From NCBI GenBank assembly GCA_930367205.1, contig OV884011.1:169395226-169459225 (forward strand): 64,000 nt of DNA. The letters run 5' to 3'. Made by a program: the position numbers and the translations under genes. This DNA comes from Acanthosoma haemorrhoidale. Taxonomy: Eukaryota > Arthropoda > Insecta > Hemiptera > Acanthosomatidae. Shown here one piece after another: positions 35,996-47,700 of the stretch. The notes beneath the pieces are model-generated. The model did no database searches and was not told the origin of the DNA. It saw nothing but the letters and a program-made list of their open reading frames with translations. Position 1 is the first letter of the stretch. Each line of letters starts with the position of its first letter.

Positions 35996-37008
35996 GAACA
36001 GGCTAAAATATTGGCCGACCATTATACCGCAGACATTGCCGCTAGGACAGGAAACTACCAAGAATCTCAGCAGCTGAGGACAGGTCAGAACTATATGTTT
36101 GTCTCCCCGAAGCAGCTCAAGGCGATTCTTCGCCGGTGTCCGGGAAACCGAGCGACTAGGGAGCGACGGGGTACAAACGGTATTGCTGAAACAGCTGCCG
36201 AGGAGAGGGATTGCCCAACTCGTTAACCTGTACAATCATGTATCAGGTTGCGATACTTTCCGACAGCGTGGAAACAAGCTATCTTGTTCCCGCTGCGCAA
36301 GCCCACAAAGAGAGGCGACCACCCAGCCCACTATCGCCCGATCAGTCTCCTCCCTCACATGGGGAAGATTCTCGAAAAAATAATACTGAACTACCTGAAG
36401 GAGTTCTGTTCGGAAAATGCTATCATTCCGTACGAGCAGACAAGTTTTCAGGCTCATCTGAGTACAGAACATCCGCTTGTGAAGGTACAAACGGAAGCCA
36501 CCCTCGGTGTCAACAAGAATACAGCAACTGCTATGATCTCGTCGGACTGCACGCAGGCTTTCGACCCAGTGTCTCACGGGTTGCTGTGCCGACAGCTTTG
36601 TGACTGGGAATGCCCAGAGCAGCTATATACCATGTTGGTTTCGTTCTTGAAGAACAGATCGGTGAAGGTACGGGTGCGTGATTGCCTCTCTAACCCATTC
36701 CCTCTGACTTGTGGAGTTCCTCAAGGTACGGTTCTGTCTCCGGTTCTTTTCAGTATGTACACATTTGAAATTGTTGGGACAAACTATAAGAAAGCTACTG
36801 TAATCGCTTTCGCCGACGACATTGCAGTTTACAGCAGCAGCATGAGTGCACAAACTTAGACCCGCCGAGTCAGTTTGTAACGTTATCAGTGACAGACTGG
36901 GCATGTTAAACATCAGCGTAAACGCCGGGAAGACCGACTGCGTAATCTTCTCCCTCCAAAAGGGGAAAAAATCCTTGCCAAAATCGTATAGCCTAGGAGG
37001 GCAAGAGA
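35986..37008 (+). pseudogene. Jockey-like LINE reverse transcriptase (copy A4, inverted 5' segment)
   Basis: Plus-strand coding similarity begins at SEEQAKILADHYTADI (about 35989), includes SPKQLKAILRR, and shifts frame near 36140 (GSDGVQTVLLKQLPRR). After another shift it enters a 203-codon frame from 36248. That frame contains YRPISLL (36332), the first catalytic Asp in SSDCTQAFD, GVPQGTVLSP (36713) and FADD (36809-36820), so all catalytic aspartates remain. A further shift precedes LGMLNISVNAGKTDCVIFS (about 36900-36957), with homology ending at SYSLGGQE near 37008. The endonuclease domain is absent. In the parent element this end would be followed directly by the segment now at 35995 on the minus strand. 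The copy is inactive: 5' truncated, at least three frameshifts, inverted. Confidence 0.9.
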
Positions 37009-37019
37009 AAAGTTTTATA

Positions 37020-37020
<1 letters not shown>

Positions 37021-37051
<31 letters not shown>

Positions 37052-37250
37052 CTTAGCTCTCAAACTTATAAAATAGGATGTGGGAAAATTATTTTGGGCT
37101 AATGAGTGCCTTTCACTAAGGGGAGTCCCCCATTTGAAGGATGTATGAGAAGGATATAGGGTGTGGAACGCCTAAAGGAGGCGGGTGGAATCAGGAAGGT
37201 AGTGAGAGTCTACCGAGGGTGCATTTATTTAGCTCATATTGATTTAATTT
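37021..37250 (-). mobile_element. Short retroelement D, copy D2
   Basis: A T-run of 28 (37024-37051) followed by CTTAGCTCTCAAACTTATAA matches copy D1 at about 2221-2250. Similarity continues through CACTAAGGGGAGTCCCCCAT to the GTCTACC motif near 37208. Exact 12-base repeats AAAGTTTTATAT flank it at 37009-37020 and 37251-37262. It abuts the inverted end of LINE copy A4. Compared with D1 it has extra bases between GTGTGGAA and GTCTACC. Confidence 0.75.
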
Positions 37251-37269
37251 AAAGTTTTATATTAAGTAA

Positions 37270-38050
37270 ATAATTTAAATAAAAGCGTTGGTGATTATTT
37301 GTTCATTCGAAAAGCAGGTCAATTTATCTCGTGATACTGAGACGACCATGGATTGTACATATGTATTAATAACTAATCAATACAATCTCATTGATTAAAA
37401 TTACAAATGCAATGAATATGAATGGTAGCTTTATTTACGGCATATATTTGGTGAATAGATAGCATTAATAAATAAATATGCAAATAAATATATTAACATT
37501 GCAAACGCAATGCTCAACTCGTATACTATTCAAGAGATGGAACTCTCATGCACTGGTGAGCCGAATATTAACGGTGACATGTCAAACATCTAAAAGCATG
37601 ATTAATATTTCCATCTCCAATGAATATGAAATATGAAAATAGCCAATGGGATATTTGTAAGGTAGTTTTTATTTCACTCATTTATTGAAATCCAGATATG
37701 AACAATTATAATACAATCTCTTCTTGTATTTTTAAACTATTAAGATAAATCTAGGAATTTGAATTCGATGTCTTATAAATTTAATGAAGTAATCTTGGTT
37801 TAAAGTACCAAGAAATTTATTTATTCAAATTTCCCACTGTTTAAACTTCGCTTATAAGGTGCCTGTCTTAAACACTGTTGTAAGTCAATTTTTTTCTGTC
37901 AATAACCTTAAGGAAAAGGTGCCTTAACTGTAGAAGGGCTTATATAAAGGGTTATCGTAGGGTAAACTATTTTGTCTGAGCACTTATTTAAGCTAATTAA
38001 TACCAAAGTTATTAATATCCGTGTAGAATATTGTATGTTGTATGAAAGAT
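37270..38050. other. A+T-rich non-coding stretch
   Basis: Nothing recognisable. Confidence 0.5.
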
Positions 38051-38106
38051 AAGCATCATTTTTTCTCTGGATGTTGTGAGCATTCAAATCTTTCAACCTT
38101 TTTTTA

Positions 38107-38304
38107 ATGATGGGTGGTCTAAACAGCGTTGAAGTTATCAAAAACAAGCAGAAGGAGACGCGCAAACCAATGTACCTGCATTGGGCCTGTGTGGAGGTTG
38201 CATTAGAGCATGGTGTGCCTGAGGACACATCTCAACCTATCCAACGAGGACTTAACAGATCTCAAGAATCCGACCAGCCTCTGGTAGAGCATAGTGCGGT
38301 GTGA
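38107..38304 (+). other. Unassigned 65-codon frame in G+C-richer patch
   Basis: A frame beginning MMGGLNSVEVIKNKQKE and closing at TGA (38302-38304) has balanced composition unlike its A+T-rich flanks, and no obvious low-complexity bias. An overlapping minus-strand frame of 106 codons spans 37908-38228. No domain recognised. It may be a fragment of an unknown transposon or a short exon. Confidence 0.2.
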
Positions 38305-38599
38305 TACGGGGTTGTGTTACATGTTGATTAAACAGCGTCCAATTTTGGCTTTCTAAAAGTCTGTACTTTTATTTCACAAACCCTTTCGAAAACCAAACTG
38401 CCATTAAGTTGTGAAAATGTTGCTTATATTTGTGTTGTCATACTTATTACGAGACAGTTTGGATGTTGTTTAATTAATCTTAATCCACAACCAGCCATCT
38501 AACCGTATGATATATATTCGTCAGGAATAGAAGAGATACTTTAAGAAATTGAGATAGAATGCGACATATTTACTGTACGTCATTTCCTGTCTTCACTAG

Positions 38600-39440
38600 C
38601 TTCATTCATGTGACTATACTAACATTGCGCTAATTCTCTATTATAACTTGAAGTACCTTGTAGCAACCGCTAACTATATATGTAAATTACCCTACACTCT
38701 GGTTCATAATGTATTATAATAGAAAATGCAAATCTGTGTAAACTTCTTGTAATAAATCATAGAGAGGTCGGAAGTCGTGAACAAGAAACTCAGAGGGCCA
38801 TAAAACCTAGGGCAAGCACATCTGCCACTTAGAATAGACCTTGAGTCACTTCCCGTGGTCATAAAAGCATGCTAGGAACCCTTTTGGACCCATGGGATAA
38901 TAAAACAGACCACCTATAGGCGGTCAAATAACCCAAGTGGGTGAGGCCCTAGCAGCCATAAAAACACACCCTTTTACTCCAACGGTCATAAAACTAAAAG
39001 GAAATGACTACCTGTGTATCGTAAAACATACCCCTGGCCGACAGAATCCGCCTTCCACGAGGGAGGGGGTTACCATATTTATATCAGTAAATTTCGCCCT
39101 AAAAAGACACTCTGTCTCCTAGTCTCCATAGCCGCACGACTTGTAACTTGACACCAGGGCCCATTGGCCCCTGGTAGGCCCACTCTTCACTCTTTTCTAG
39201 TCTCTACATACAGATAGCCGCTATCACTCGTCGCGATACGCCTACTCAGCCTTCCGCTAATCTACTCTATGACGCACTTCTACGACGGCACTTTGCCACA
39301 CAGCCTATAGCAGACCTCTGACGACTTGTACTTATTACGCTGCCGATCTCTCGACCGAACTCTGAAAACTGGTCTTATTCTTTATGAACCTCTGAACCTC
39401 ATCCTGAACACAGTGTCTTGTCAGGACACATTCCTATCAA
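38600..39440 (+). mobile_element. Repeat family E, copy E5 (LTR-like, diverged)
   Basis: It shares with copy E2 a left motif (GCTAACTA ... ACCCTACACTCT near 38670-38700) and a right motif (GAACACAGTGTCTTGTCAGG, then CCTATCA and ATGGAGTCA near 39405-39455). The two motifs are about 740-770 bases apart in both copies. The middle has diverged. Size, G+C content and shared ends suggest a solo LTR, but target duplications and TG..CA ends could not be fixed. Confidence 0.4.
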
Positions 39441-39501
39441 TAAATGGAGTCAGATATTAACGCCTACATGGAACATGGTCCATGTTATTAACTACAACAA
39501 T

Positions 39502-39570
39502 CCGACAATTGTTGACCTCCGACAATTGCTCACCTTTCCCGACAATTGTCCACCTCCGACAATTGTTCAA
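39502..39570. repeat. Short imperfect tandem array of ACAATTG motifs
   Basis: Four CCGACAATTG units place the core at 39505, 39522, 39542 and 39559, with spacing 17, 20 and 17. Three of the four contain the perfect palindrome ACAATTGT. The array follows directly after repeat copy E5 and a 15-base palindrome at 39472-39486. Confidence 0.7.
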
Positions 39571-39579
39571 CCTTTTCCC

Positions 39580-40915
39580 GACATACCTTTATCCTCTACT
39601 TTTCTAATTTTTAACTTATAACTCTACTTTTCTTCTGAGGCAGAAATTCTTCAAGTACATTCCTACTTGTCGAATTGGTTTAACTTCACGTGTTTGTTGA
39701 ATGTTGGCAATAATTATATTGCTTTGAAAAAATATTGATTGCTTGGCTATTAGCTATTAAGCCTGTATGTGCTCTTAAATTAACCACAATATAGGGTTAA
39801 AAAAGTTGGATTCTATGCCAAATGATGTTTTGTTTAATTAATTGTTAAGGACGCCTCATCACTTGTGGACTATAAACACTAGGGAATGTGTACTATCTAT
39901 TAAATCATCACATCTAATTTGCAGCAATGTACATTTAACAGTATTTGCTACAAAACAGTTCCAAATGGTTTCTTCGTTTTACCTTTAGTCAACTCAGTTG
40001 ATCATAAAACAGTAAACTCATAAAATTGAGTTGTATAATGATTTATATAATATTGGTGGATTCGTCATTCATAGTATTTTTAGAGTTAGCACTATAGAAT
40101 AGCACCGCAACTGAAAACGATAAATATATTTGGTTACTAACACTAACCATTAATCGCATTAAATTAGTGTGGAGACACTAAAACTCTTCTCCGTAAAGAT
40201 TCACAGTTCAAGTGTCGTTGACACCGTCATAGCCGGAGGTCTTCACATGACAGGACACTATCTGCTAACCATATCCTAGAGTGGACAGTAATGATCGATT
40301 ATATAGCACAAATCGACTGGAATCTCTGATAAATCACGGAGGCACAGACAGCCGGGTGGAACCTGCTGTCCTTGGAGGCACCGCTGAGAACTATTCGCGC
40401 TCTGAACTAACTCCATTAGTTAGTTTATTTCCTTTATCAGTAGTCAGCCGATCGAGGGAGCATTGGCCTCAAGCCTTATCTACGTATAAGTTGTACGTTT
40501 CATTACTTTAGCCCAGATTAACTGTAAAAAATACAATAGAAATTCAAGGAACTAGACAAGCTTACTAGAAGCCAATCCCAAATGAATTTTTCCGGTTTCG
40601 ACCATTGACCTACCTCCATATCTCTCAATCATATTAGTACTGCTTTTTGAATTCATATTTACAAGGACATAACTGGTGGATTTTAACTTTGTAGCACCCT
40701 ACTATTACTTAACTACTAACCAATTAAAACCTTGCCACACAATATGAATTGCGTTGGTTATTATCCTGTGGTGCTCCTGAAACTTTAATGTTTAGTATAA
40801 AATTGTGATTTGAGCATTGTGTGACAACAACAGGAACATTAATTGGACTTTTAACTCTTAAAATGGGCACCTTATAGGGTAAAACCGTTACCCGGCTCTA
40901 TCTGTAGGTTGCCAA
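39580..40915. other. Mostly A+T-rich non-coding stretch
   Basis: A G+C-richer patch at 40190-40520 includes a 76-codon plus-strand frame from 40281 with no recognisable domain. The rest holds nothing I can support. Confidence 0.4.
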
Positions 40916-40924
40916 CCTATTCAA

Positions 40925-41210
40925 CCTAATTTTTTTTTTTCCCATAGCCCCTTAAAAAATTATAACGGTTATTTCCATTATAGATTCTCATTCGAATCTA
41001 TTTGCATATGAGTTTTATATTTGCTGTAGCGTCGCTACAATATATACATGTTCGATTTCGTATAAAATTATATAATTCAATACAGATATAATGATACACA
41101 TTATACTCAACATGATTGAAAAGACTCTGTAAGGTGATGGTGCTCACCTTTTTGATCAAAAACTTAAAACTAACTTACATACTAATTTTTCCTTGGCATT
41201 CTAACCTAAT
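40925..41210 (-). mobile_element. LINE family A 3'UTR, copy A5
   Basis: A more diverged minus-strand copy of the family A 3'UTR, with a T-run at about 40930-40939 (poly(A) tail) followed by CCCATAGCCCCTT. The stem-loop at 41131-41150 is perfect over seven pairs despite the general divergence. No coding part recognised. Confidence 0.75.
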
Positions 41211-41512
41211 GAAAATACAATATATCAATTTTAGTTGGTGTCGAACAGACCTTCTGGTATTTGCGAATTTTTTGAATTGAGGAAACATCCGGAATAATAT
41301 AATCCAAGAATAAAATGTATTCAAATAATGATATTAATATATGTACAAATTATGTCTAATCCATGGCCCCTGTATTTTGGAAATATTTTACTCTGATTGA
41401 GCAGACTTGTGTATTTCTAAAGCTTGATATTAATTTAATGTATTTAACTATTCAAATTTTCTTTAGAAAAATAACTTTTTTTGGAACCAGTTCTCTATTT
41501 AAGATTTTATAT

Positions 41513-42135
41513 TGTCGGGCTCAGTATAACTGAGTATCCCCAAAGTGCGGATAAGACGCCCGCCGCGGGCTAGGGTCGCTACAACCTCTTAGCCACCGTC
41601 CGGCGAGCGCCTAGGTAGAGATAGAGCGGGTGGACCTATGGTCTTTCACCCCGGCCTAGTCGGCGGGCAGCCTAATTCGCTTTGATCTGACTCCACAAGA
41701 TCTTTAGAAGGTGTGTGCCCCGACAAAGCACTATGTTCAGGAGAAGAGGAACAGGGTAGTTTATGTGGTCTTGGAATGACCAGGAATTCACACTCGGTGT
41801 CTAAGGGTAGGCGAAAACCGTCCGGATCCCAAAGGCGAGTGTGAACCGGATTGCTATGGGAGACACTGCTAGGAAAATTTGAAGGACCACGGCAACCGTC
41901 TCCGCGTGGGAGAGGTCTCTCCCAAGGAGGTGCTAGTTTTAGCGAGACGAAGGCAGAGATTCCTACTAGGAAGGTGTGGGGTCTGACAACGCCGGACTAA
42001 AACATAGCGAGGTTAGGAGAAAGAGATGCAGAGGTAGTTGAATGAGAAGACGATGATTTGAGTAGAGCAGCAAGTGCAGAGATAGAGGATATGTACTGTA
42101 GTATTTTAGGTTAGGTTCAGGGTAATAAAATTTAA
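41513..42135 (-). mobile_element. Repeat family E, copy E1
   Basis: A G+C-rich block that on its minus strand matches E4 (61725-62150) along most of its length, and E2 (53500-53920) over its high-coordinate part. It carries the family stem-loop: TTCACACTCG at 41788-41797 and its exact complement at 41836-41845. No coding frame of note. Class unresolved (LTR plus leader, or 3'UTR of a LINE). Confidence 0.7.
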
Positions 42136-42620
42136 CGATATTGACATCCACTGCTAAGGAACACTTCTTTATTTAGTTTTAACAGAAACAAAATACAACA
42201 CTATAAAAACTGAGAGAGATATTTTTCTCAAGTCCTTCTATCTCCACACTCGGCACTTGACTATCTACAACAAACACAATCTCACACACAAGCTTCAGTT
42301 AATACCTTAATCCGTTAAGGTTAAGTTAATTCGTCAGCACTGGACGGACGAAACCTCAGCGATCAATAAGGCCGTTACACAAGGAGAGAGTGGTGTTCCA
42401 AGTGACGGTCCGGTTCGTTATGGTCTTTTTTTTTTAATTTCAAAACCCTTTTATTGATCAAAAGTTTTACAATTTACAAATTCTCGGTTTACAGTTTTCT
42501 CCTCTTACTGCATATCGGCGTATGCATTCAAAGGAGGGTAGAATTACAATAACAATTTTCTATTTGAAGAGTGGGGATTCGGTTTAGTCTGGTTTCTTAT
42601 ATAGGCGGACAGCTGTATGT
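42136..42620. other. Non-coding stretch
   Basis: No gene seen. A T-run near 42427-42436 could be the tail of an unrecognised retroelement on the minus strand, since the following bases are slightly G+C-richer. Confidence 0.35.
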
Positions 42621-42623
42621 GGT

Positions 42624-42805
42624 GGGGATGGGTTCCTACCTCCCCACTAGCTCCACCCCCCACTCTCACTGACGTCATAATCTTTATTAAACATATTGAA
42701 CAAAGATTCATATTTTCTGATATTCATTTGATGATATAGATACGAGGTCTGATACGAGAAGAGGGAAACTTCTAATTATTCATAATTAAGAGGTGGCCAC
42801 AACAT
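42624..42805 (-). repeat. Repeat G, single arm (copy G2)
   Basis: About 180 bases match, in inverted orientation, 60828-60992, including CCACTAGCT, CCCCCACTCTCACTGACGTC and the AGAAGAGGG ... AAGAGGTGG block. It has an extra segment near 42700-42740 relative to that copy. It ends next to an (AT)n run at about 42805-42830. Confidence 0.7.
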
Positions 42806-42920
42806 ATATATATGTTATATATATATATTTTTTTTTTTTTAAAAAAGAAAGCCTTTTGTTAAATACTTCTTCCAGACTTTCAGGTATTTGTGTGTGGCCA
42901 CTTCAAGTTAGAGACATAAA

Positions 42921-43010
42921 AGTCCTATTTAATAATGGAAAGACATGAAAAATAGAGCCATCTCATACAACCTCAACAACCATAAATCATTTGTCATAAA
43001 TTAATTTATT
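42921..43010. repeat. Interspersed repeat F, copy 2
   Basis: Matches 29219-29298 in the same orientation (shared AGACATGAAAAATA and GCCATCTC). Class unknown. Confidence 0.45.
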
Positions 43011-44040
43011 CCTTGGTTTGCAAAAAAAAACATGAATTTTCTATAATTTTGAATTGGGTTTCAATTCAAAGATACCGACTACCTAATTAGTAATATGTAG
43101 CATTTTTAGGAACTTCAGAAGAAAAGGCATAAAACCACCGCTAAACTGGTTTTCGAAACCCTTATATGTGGCATCACACTTGACTGGAATTATTTGATAT
43201 TTCATTTGATACTGAAGAACCAGCTACCCAATTTACAAAGACTTTATGAGTAACAAATAGCTGATAGCATTTACGGTTTCAAATCACTTGACTACCACCA
43301 GCACTGTTTCTTCAAATAAATAATTAGTTTAATTATGTATTACCACATGTGTTTAATTATAAAGGCGAAACATAACTAAATAGTTTAAGCACTTCCCAGT
43401 GCAATGCGAGAAGATTTTTATCAATATTTTACAATCGATTCCACTTTAAAAGACTGGTTTAAAGACTTGAAGGATGGTCGGGTAAGTTGACAGTGGAGCT
43501 GAGAAAATCATTTCCCTTATATTTTAGTTAAGCGTTCCATTCCCCAGATATTTAACAGGGTTATATTCGTTTTACTATAGCAACGGCTAGCAGCTTCCGG
43601 CTATAACTGGAGGGATCATAATTTTGCTAATATGTATGGAGGATTGCCTTAGCGAATGGTCCTTGCGATGGGAGTTATTATGACTAAATTACTAGAAGAA
43701 TGTTCATTTTATGATTTAGGCTTAATAAATTTCACTGTCTTTAATTGTTTATTTGTATTCATCCATGCATTAAAGTATTACTGTTTTTATAACATTTTAT
43801 CTATTGGCTTCAAAAAGGCCTTGTATTAAACTTAAGTTTCTCCCTGCATCGGAAGCAATGCTGTTAGATTTCTCGATTCAAATATAATTCGATTCTTATT
43901 AAATTTGAACGAATACTTCTGCCACTCAATAATGTGTACTAGAGTTGGAATATATTTTTAAACTTTAATTATATTGCTAATAAACACTTTGGCATTTAAG
44001 GTTTCATCGTTTGTAAGAATATCTCATTCATACCATCACC
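43011..44040. other. A+T-rich non-coding stretch
   Basis: No recognisable gene or repeat. Confidence 0.5.
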
Positions 44041-44700
44041 ATTATGATCATCCGCAGAATTAAAAAAAACTGGCCCTTGCACAACAATCCTTTGCCACTC
44101 ATCCTGCCCATCTCAGCCACATTTTTCTGACGCCTGGCACCCATCTTTCTCAGATTCCTACTACATCATCCTATGTGGTCTTGCAAACATCTTATGTGGT
44201 CGGCCTTTCCTGGATACATTCCATCTGTCATTCATACAGTATTTATAATGCACAAACACGTACAAAATGGACATCAGATACAACCCCTTCACGGTTACTG
44301 CACCCACATTACTTTGGACATCAAGAGATAGTAGCAGTACAGTGTGAGAGCCGCAGACGCTCCATACATAAGGGGAGAAAACTGGGAATTCCCAGGACTT
44401 CCAATGTCGGGCTGATTAAGAAGATCTTGAGGCATTTGTGGGAGGGTTGATCTTTTGATGGGCGTAGTCAGGATCTTCCTCGTTAGGTAAAAGTAACGCG
44501 GGTGCACCTTTTATTCACCAAGGGTTGCACCAGTGCTCAAGTTTAGTGAGGTAAGGAGGTTAGGGGATTCTATAGCAGGATCGGTTTGGGTTGAGTGAAT
44601 CCCCGTCGTCAGCAAAGGCAGCATGAAAGGTGACGGAAGTAATAAGAACTTTGCACAGTATAGGGTATAGCGGAGAGAGCGCCCAGAACACTACTAATAA
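44041..44700. other. Less A+T-rich block, possible old LINE 3' region
   Basis: Balanced composition over about 650 bases with a 91-codon plus-strand frame (44175-44450) and shorter minus-strand frames. On the minus strand around 44240-44060 there are segments weakly reminiscent of the C-terminal tail of RTE-type LINEs, ending in an ATG-rich simple stretch near 44030. The resemblance is too weak to call. Confidence 0.2.
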
Positions 44701-44749
44701 AAGAAATTCAGATTGGAAATACTGGGTGCATTTTATGTTCAAGAGTTTG

Positions 44750-47700
44750 GTCGTCTTTTAAAGTGTAATTCTGAAAGTCCAGAAATAAATAGTTTTACAA
44801 ACTGATTATTTTAAGGAGTTACCAATATTGTTCTTGTCATCAGGGCATCAAACGAAACTTTCCCTTTTAAATTTCATGTCTTTAGGTGAACAGGTAACAA
44901 TAGTCTGAACAGACATTAGTGGACGAAATAAAGATATGAAATCTTAAAACAAACAGGTCAAATATATATTTATTATACCGGAAATATCAAAGGTAAGTTT
45001 CATAAAACCTCAAAATATGCTGAACAATTAAATAAGATAGCTGGATGTATGACAAAAAATCTAAACGTGAAAAAAGATGATCACATTTCGTTAACATTTA
45101 GGTCTCTATTCCTAGTTCCGACCTCAACTTAGAATTAAAGTTCAGATTATTCTTCACCTTCAAGGATACATAAGGGCTGGTAACACAAATAAGTTTGAAA
45201 ATTTTCTAAAAACTAATGTTTTGAGAGACAACTATAGCAATTACGGATACCATAAGTTCCAATAAGTTTCTTTATTTTATTGTTTTAGGGATTTACCATT
45301 TGTTGATAAAGCGATTTTTAATTACCAAGATTGTTCAGTCAATTAAAAAAAAATCTTTAGGTTTTTAAGAAAGTCGGGCCAAGTTCCATAAGTGTGCCTT
45401 GTTTTCTTTGATCTTTATAAATGCTTACAAAAAAAAACAATATAATTCATAAACCGTGTAAACAAAATCTGTCGAATATTAAAAGAAATGGTGAGGCTAT
45501 TGATCCATGGAATAAACTCCTTGTCTTACTGTCTATTATTGTTATTATACAGTGATAGAAATTTTTATTGTATGATCTTTGGCCCTAGATTTTATCTTCT
45601 GTTCCTGTCCTACGTCCATTTAGGACGAGAGGTCGGAATACCGCGATTAGTCTAAACAAACAAAGCAGACTATCTATAGCTAGACCAGTGCGTGTCCATC
45701 AAAGCTCAGAGCTTCTATTCTTCCTGATAAAGCACGCAACCATTAGGCCATTTAGTGCTTCCTGTCCTCAGTTCGTTTGAATGTCTGCTCTTCGAGTCAC
45801 AGCGGTTTCTCAGTCGTTCTGTAATGATACAAAACTCTATCTAGATTAATTGGGGTTTACAAGTAGAAGTGGCATACAAGTTTCTGTGGAATGCCGGTGC
45901 TATGCTGTCTCCAAAAAAAAAAAAGTACAAAAGAAACGTCAGGCCACAACTCGAGGGCTAATTGTTCATTTTTTGTTATAACACCTTTTTGAAATTCACT
46001 CCAATTTAGGTTTTGTGTTGGAGCCAAAATACGAGTATGTCCTACTTTTTCAATAATTCACAAAGGATCTCTCTTTATTTTGAGTAATTGCTGTGTTGGG
46101 GACGGTGTGGAGCAAGGATTCCTCGGGTAAAAATGTATACCGACAAAAGGAAATAATAATGTACATTTTTTTTTAAACAAAAGAAAAATTTCTTGTGTTC
46201 GTTCGCTTCGTGTGTACGCACATTCGTCGAAACCACAGGTCTCTGTTCTAACGCGATGCGAGTTGCGCTTGAAGAAGTCTAGTTCCCACCAATACTAACC
46301 TAGTCATGTGCCCTCAAAAGTCAACTGAAGTATTTTAAATCACTCCAAGCTTTGAGATTTCTAGAAGGGAAATAGAGTGAAAAACTGAAATAATTATATA
46401 TAATTAATTGACTATGTCCTTCACGAATTGTAAAAACTTGGAATAATTAATAGAATAGTTGTTAATTAGGTGAATTTAAATGTGAGTAAGAAATGTTAAA
46501 CGTGAAAAAATCCTTATAACTGCTATAAAATAATAAGAATTAGCCAGTAACCTTTTGTTTAGTTTTCATAACTTTTATAAAAATTATTCTTAATAGAGAA
46601 TTGCGCAACAATGTATTGTTTGCATTACGAAAAATTGCCATTTTTTTTTCCACTCAAGGAGAAAAATACACAAGGCTCATCTGAATTTCAATGCAACTAG
46701 GTATTATAATCTAACTAAGGTCATTTGAAAAAAAAACAACACAAAAACTGCTGAGTGACAATAGGCTGAAGAAGCAAATTTGGTGCATTTCATGTTTATG
46801 TTTTCCATAGATAGAATTTTTTTTTTTTTTTTTATATACAATCCTGATTACGGAAACGAATTCACTAGAAATTCACTAAAATACTTTTTGAAAACACCAT
46901 TAGGGATGAGGTAGCAAACAATATGCAACGGCGCACTGTGATTCCAAACTTGATTTTTGGGGACATATTTCTGTGGTTTTTTTTCCCCGGATTTTAATGT
47001 TTATTTATTTTTATACTACTAATACTAAATATACTAGATTGTCAATATAACGAAAACAAAAAAATTGTTAATAGAAAACATGAAAATATAAAAATAAACG
47101 ACTCATTCTTTGACAACGTGGGATGGAAATCGGGCTAGATTTTTAGAACTTAATTTTTTTTTCTATGGACATTAAAAATTCTTATTTTAATTTCTATACA
47201 CATTCAAAAAATAACGAAACTTTTAAAATGTTACACTGATACCATGTGCTACATTAGATGAAATGCAGTTAATTCTACGGATGTCTTGTAGTTCCCTCAG
47301 AAATGTGATACGATTGTAGGTGCGTAATATTTCATTTTAAATTGAACAGGATTTCTATTAAGATGTAAATATCAAATTCAATGTAAATTTAGTTGTAACC
47401 GTCTGCGACCATAGGATGTGATACACTTATGTCTACCGACCGAGTCTATGTCCGTGTACTCGATGAAAGCAAAATGTCAACTAAATCACTGTATACTTCT
47501 TTAATAAAAGGCATATTTTCAGTTATTTGATCACTTGCACATCTAACACAGCCCCAATACGACTTGACCTAATTGATATTGTCATCTTACACCTACAATA
47601 CCCCAGGTATTCGGAAATATAGACGTATTGTTAAGAGTCGATCGGTGGCAACTGTCGTTTGTTTATTATTGATGTAGACATCTCATTGAAGAACGTCTCA

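Noticed and set aside
36236..37063. Minus-strand ORFs of 113 and 146 codons, and other-frame plus-strand ORFs over the reverse transcriptase
   Set aside because: Shadows of the RT coding frame, which alone carries the ordered RT motifs and catalytic aspartates.
38600..39440. Exact LTR boundaries with a 5-base target duplication (CATTC at both sides)
   Set aside because: The match requires shifting the left boundary off the TG dinucleotide, so I do not claim it.
42107..42118. Interstitial (TTAGG)n telomeric repeat
   Set aside because: Only two TTAGG units are present.
44175..44450. 91-codon ORF as a host gene
   Set aside because: No domain, no splice context, and it sits in a block that weakly resembles old LINE sequence on the other strand.
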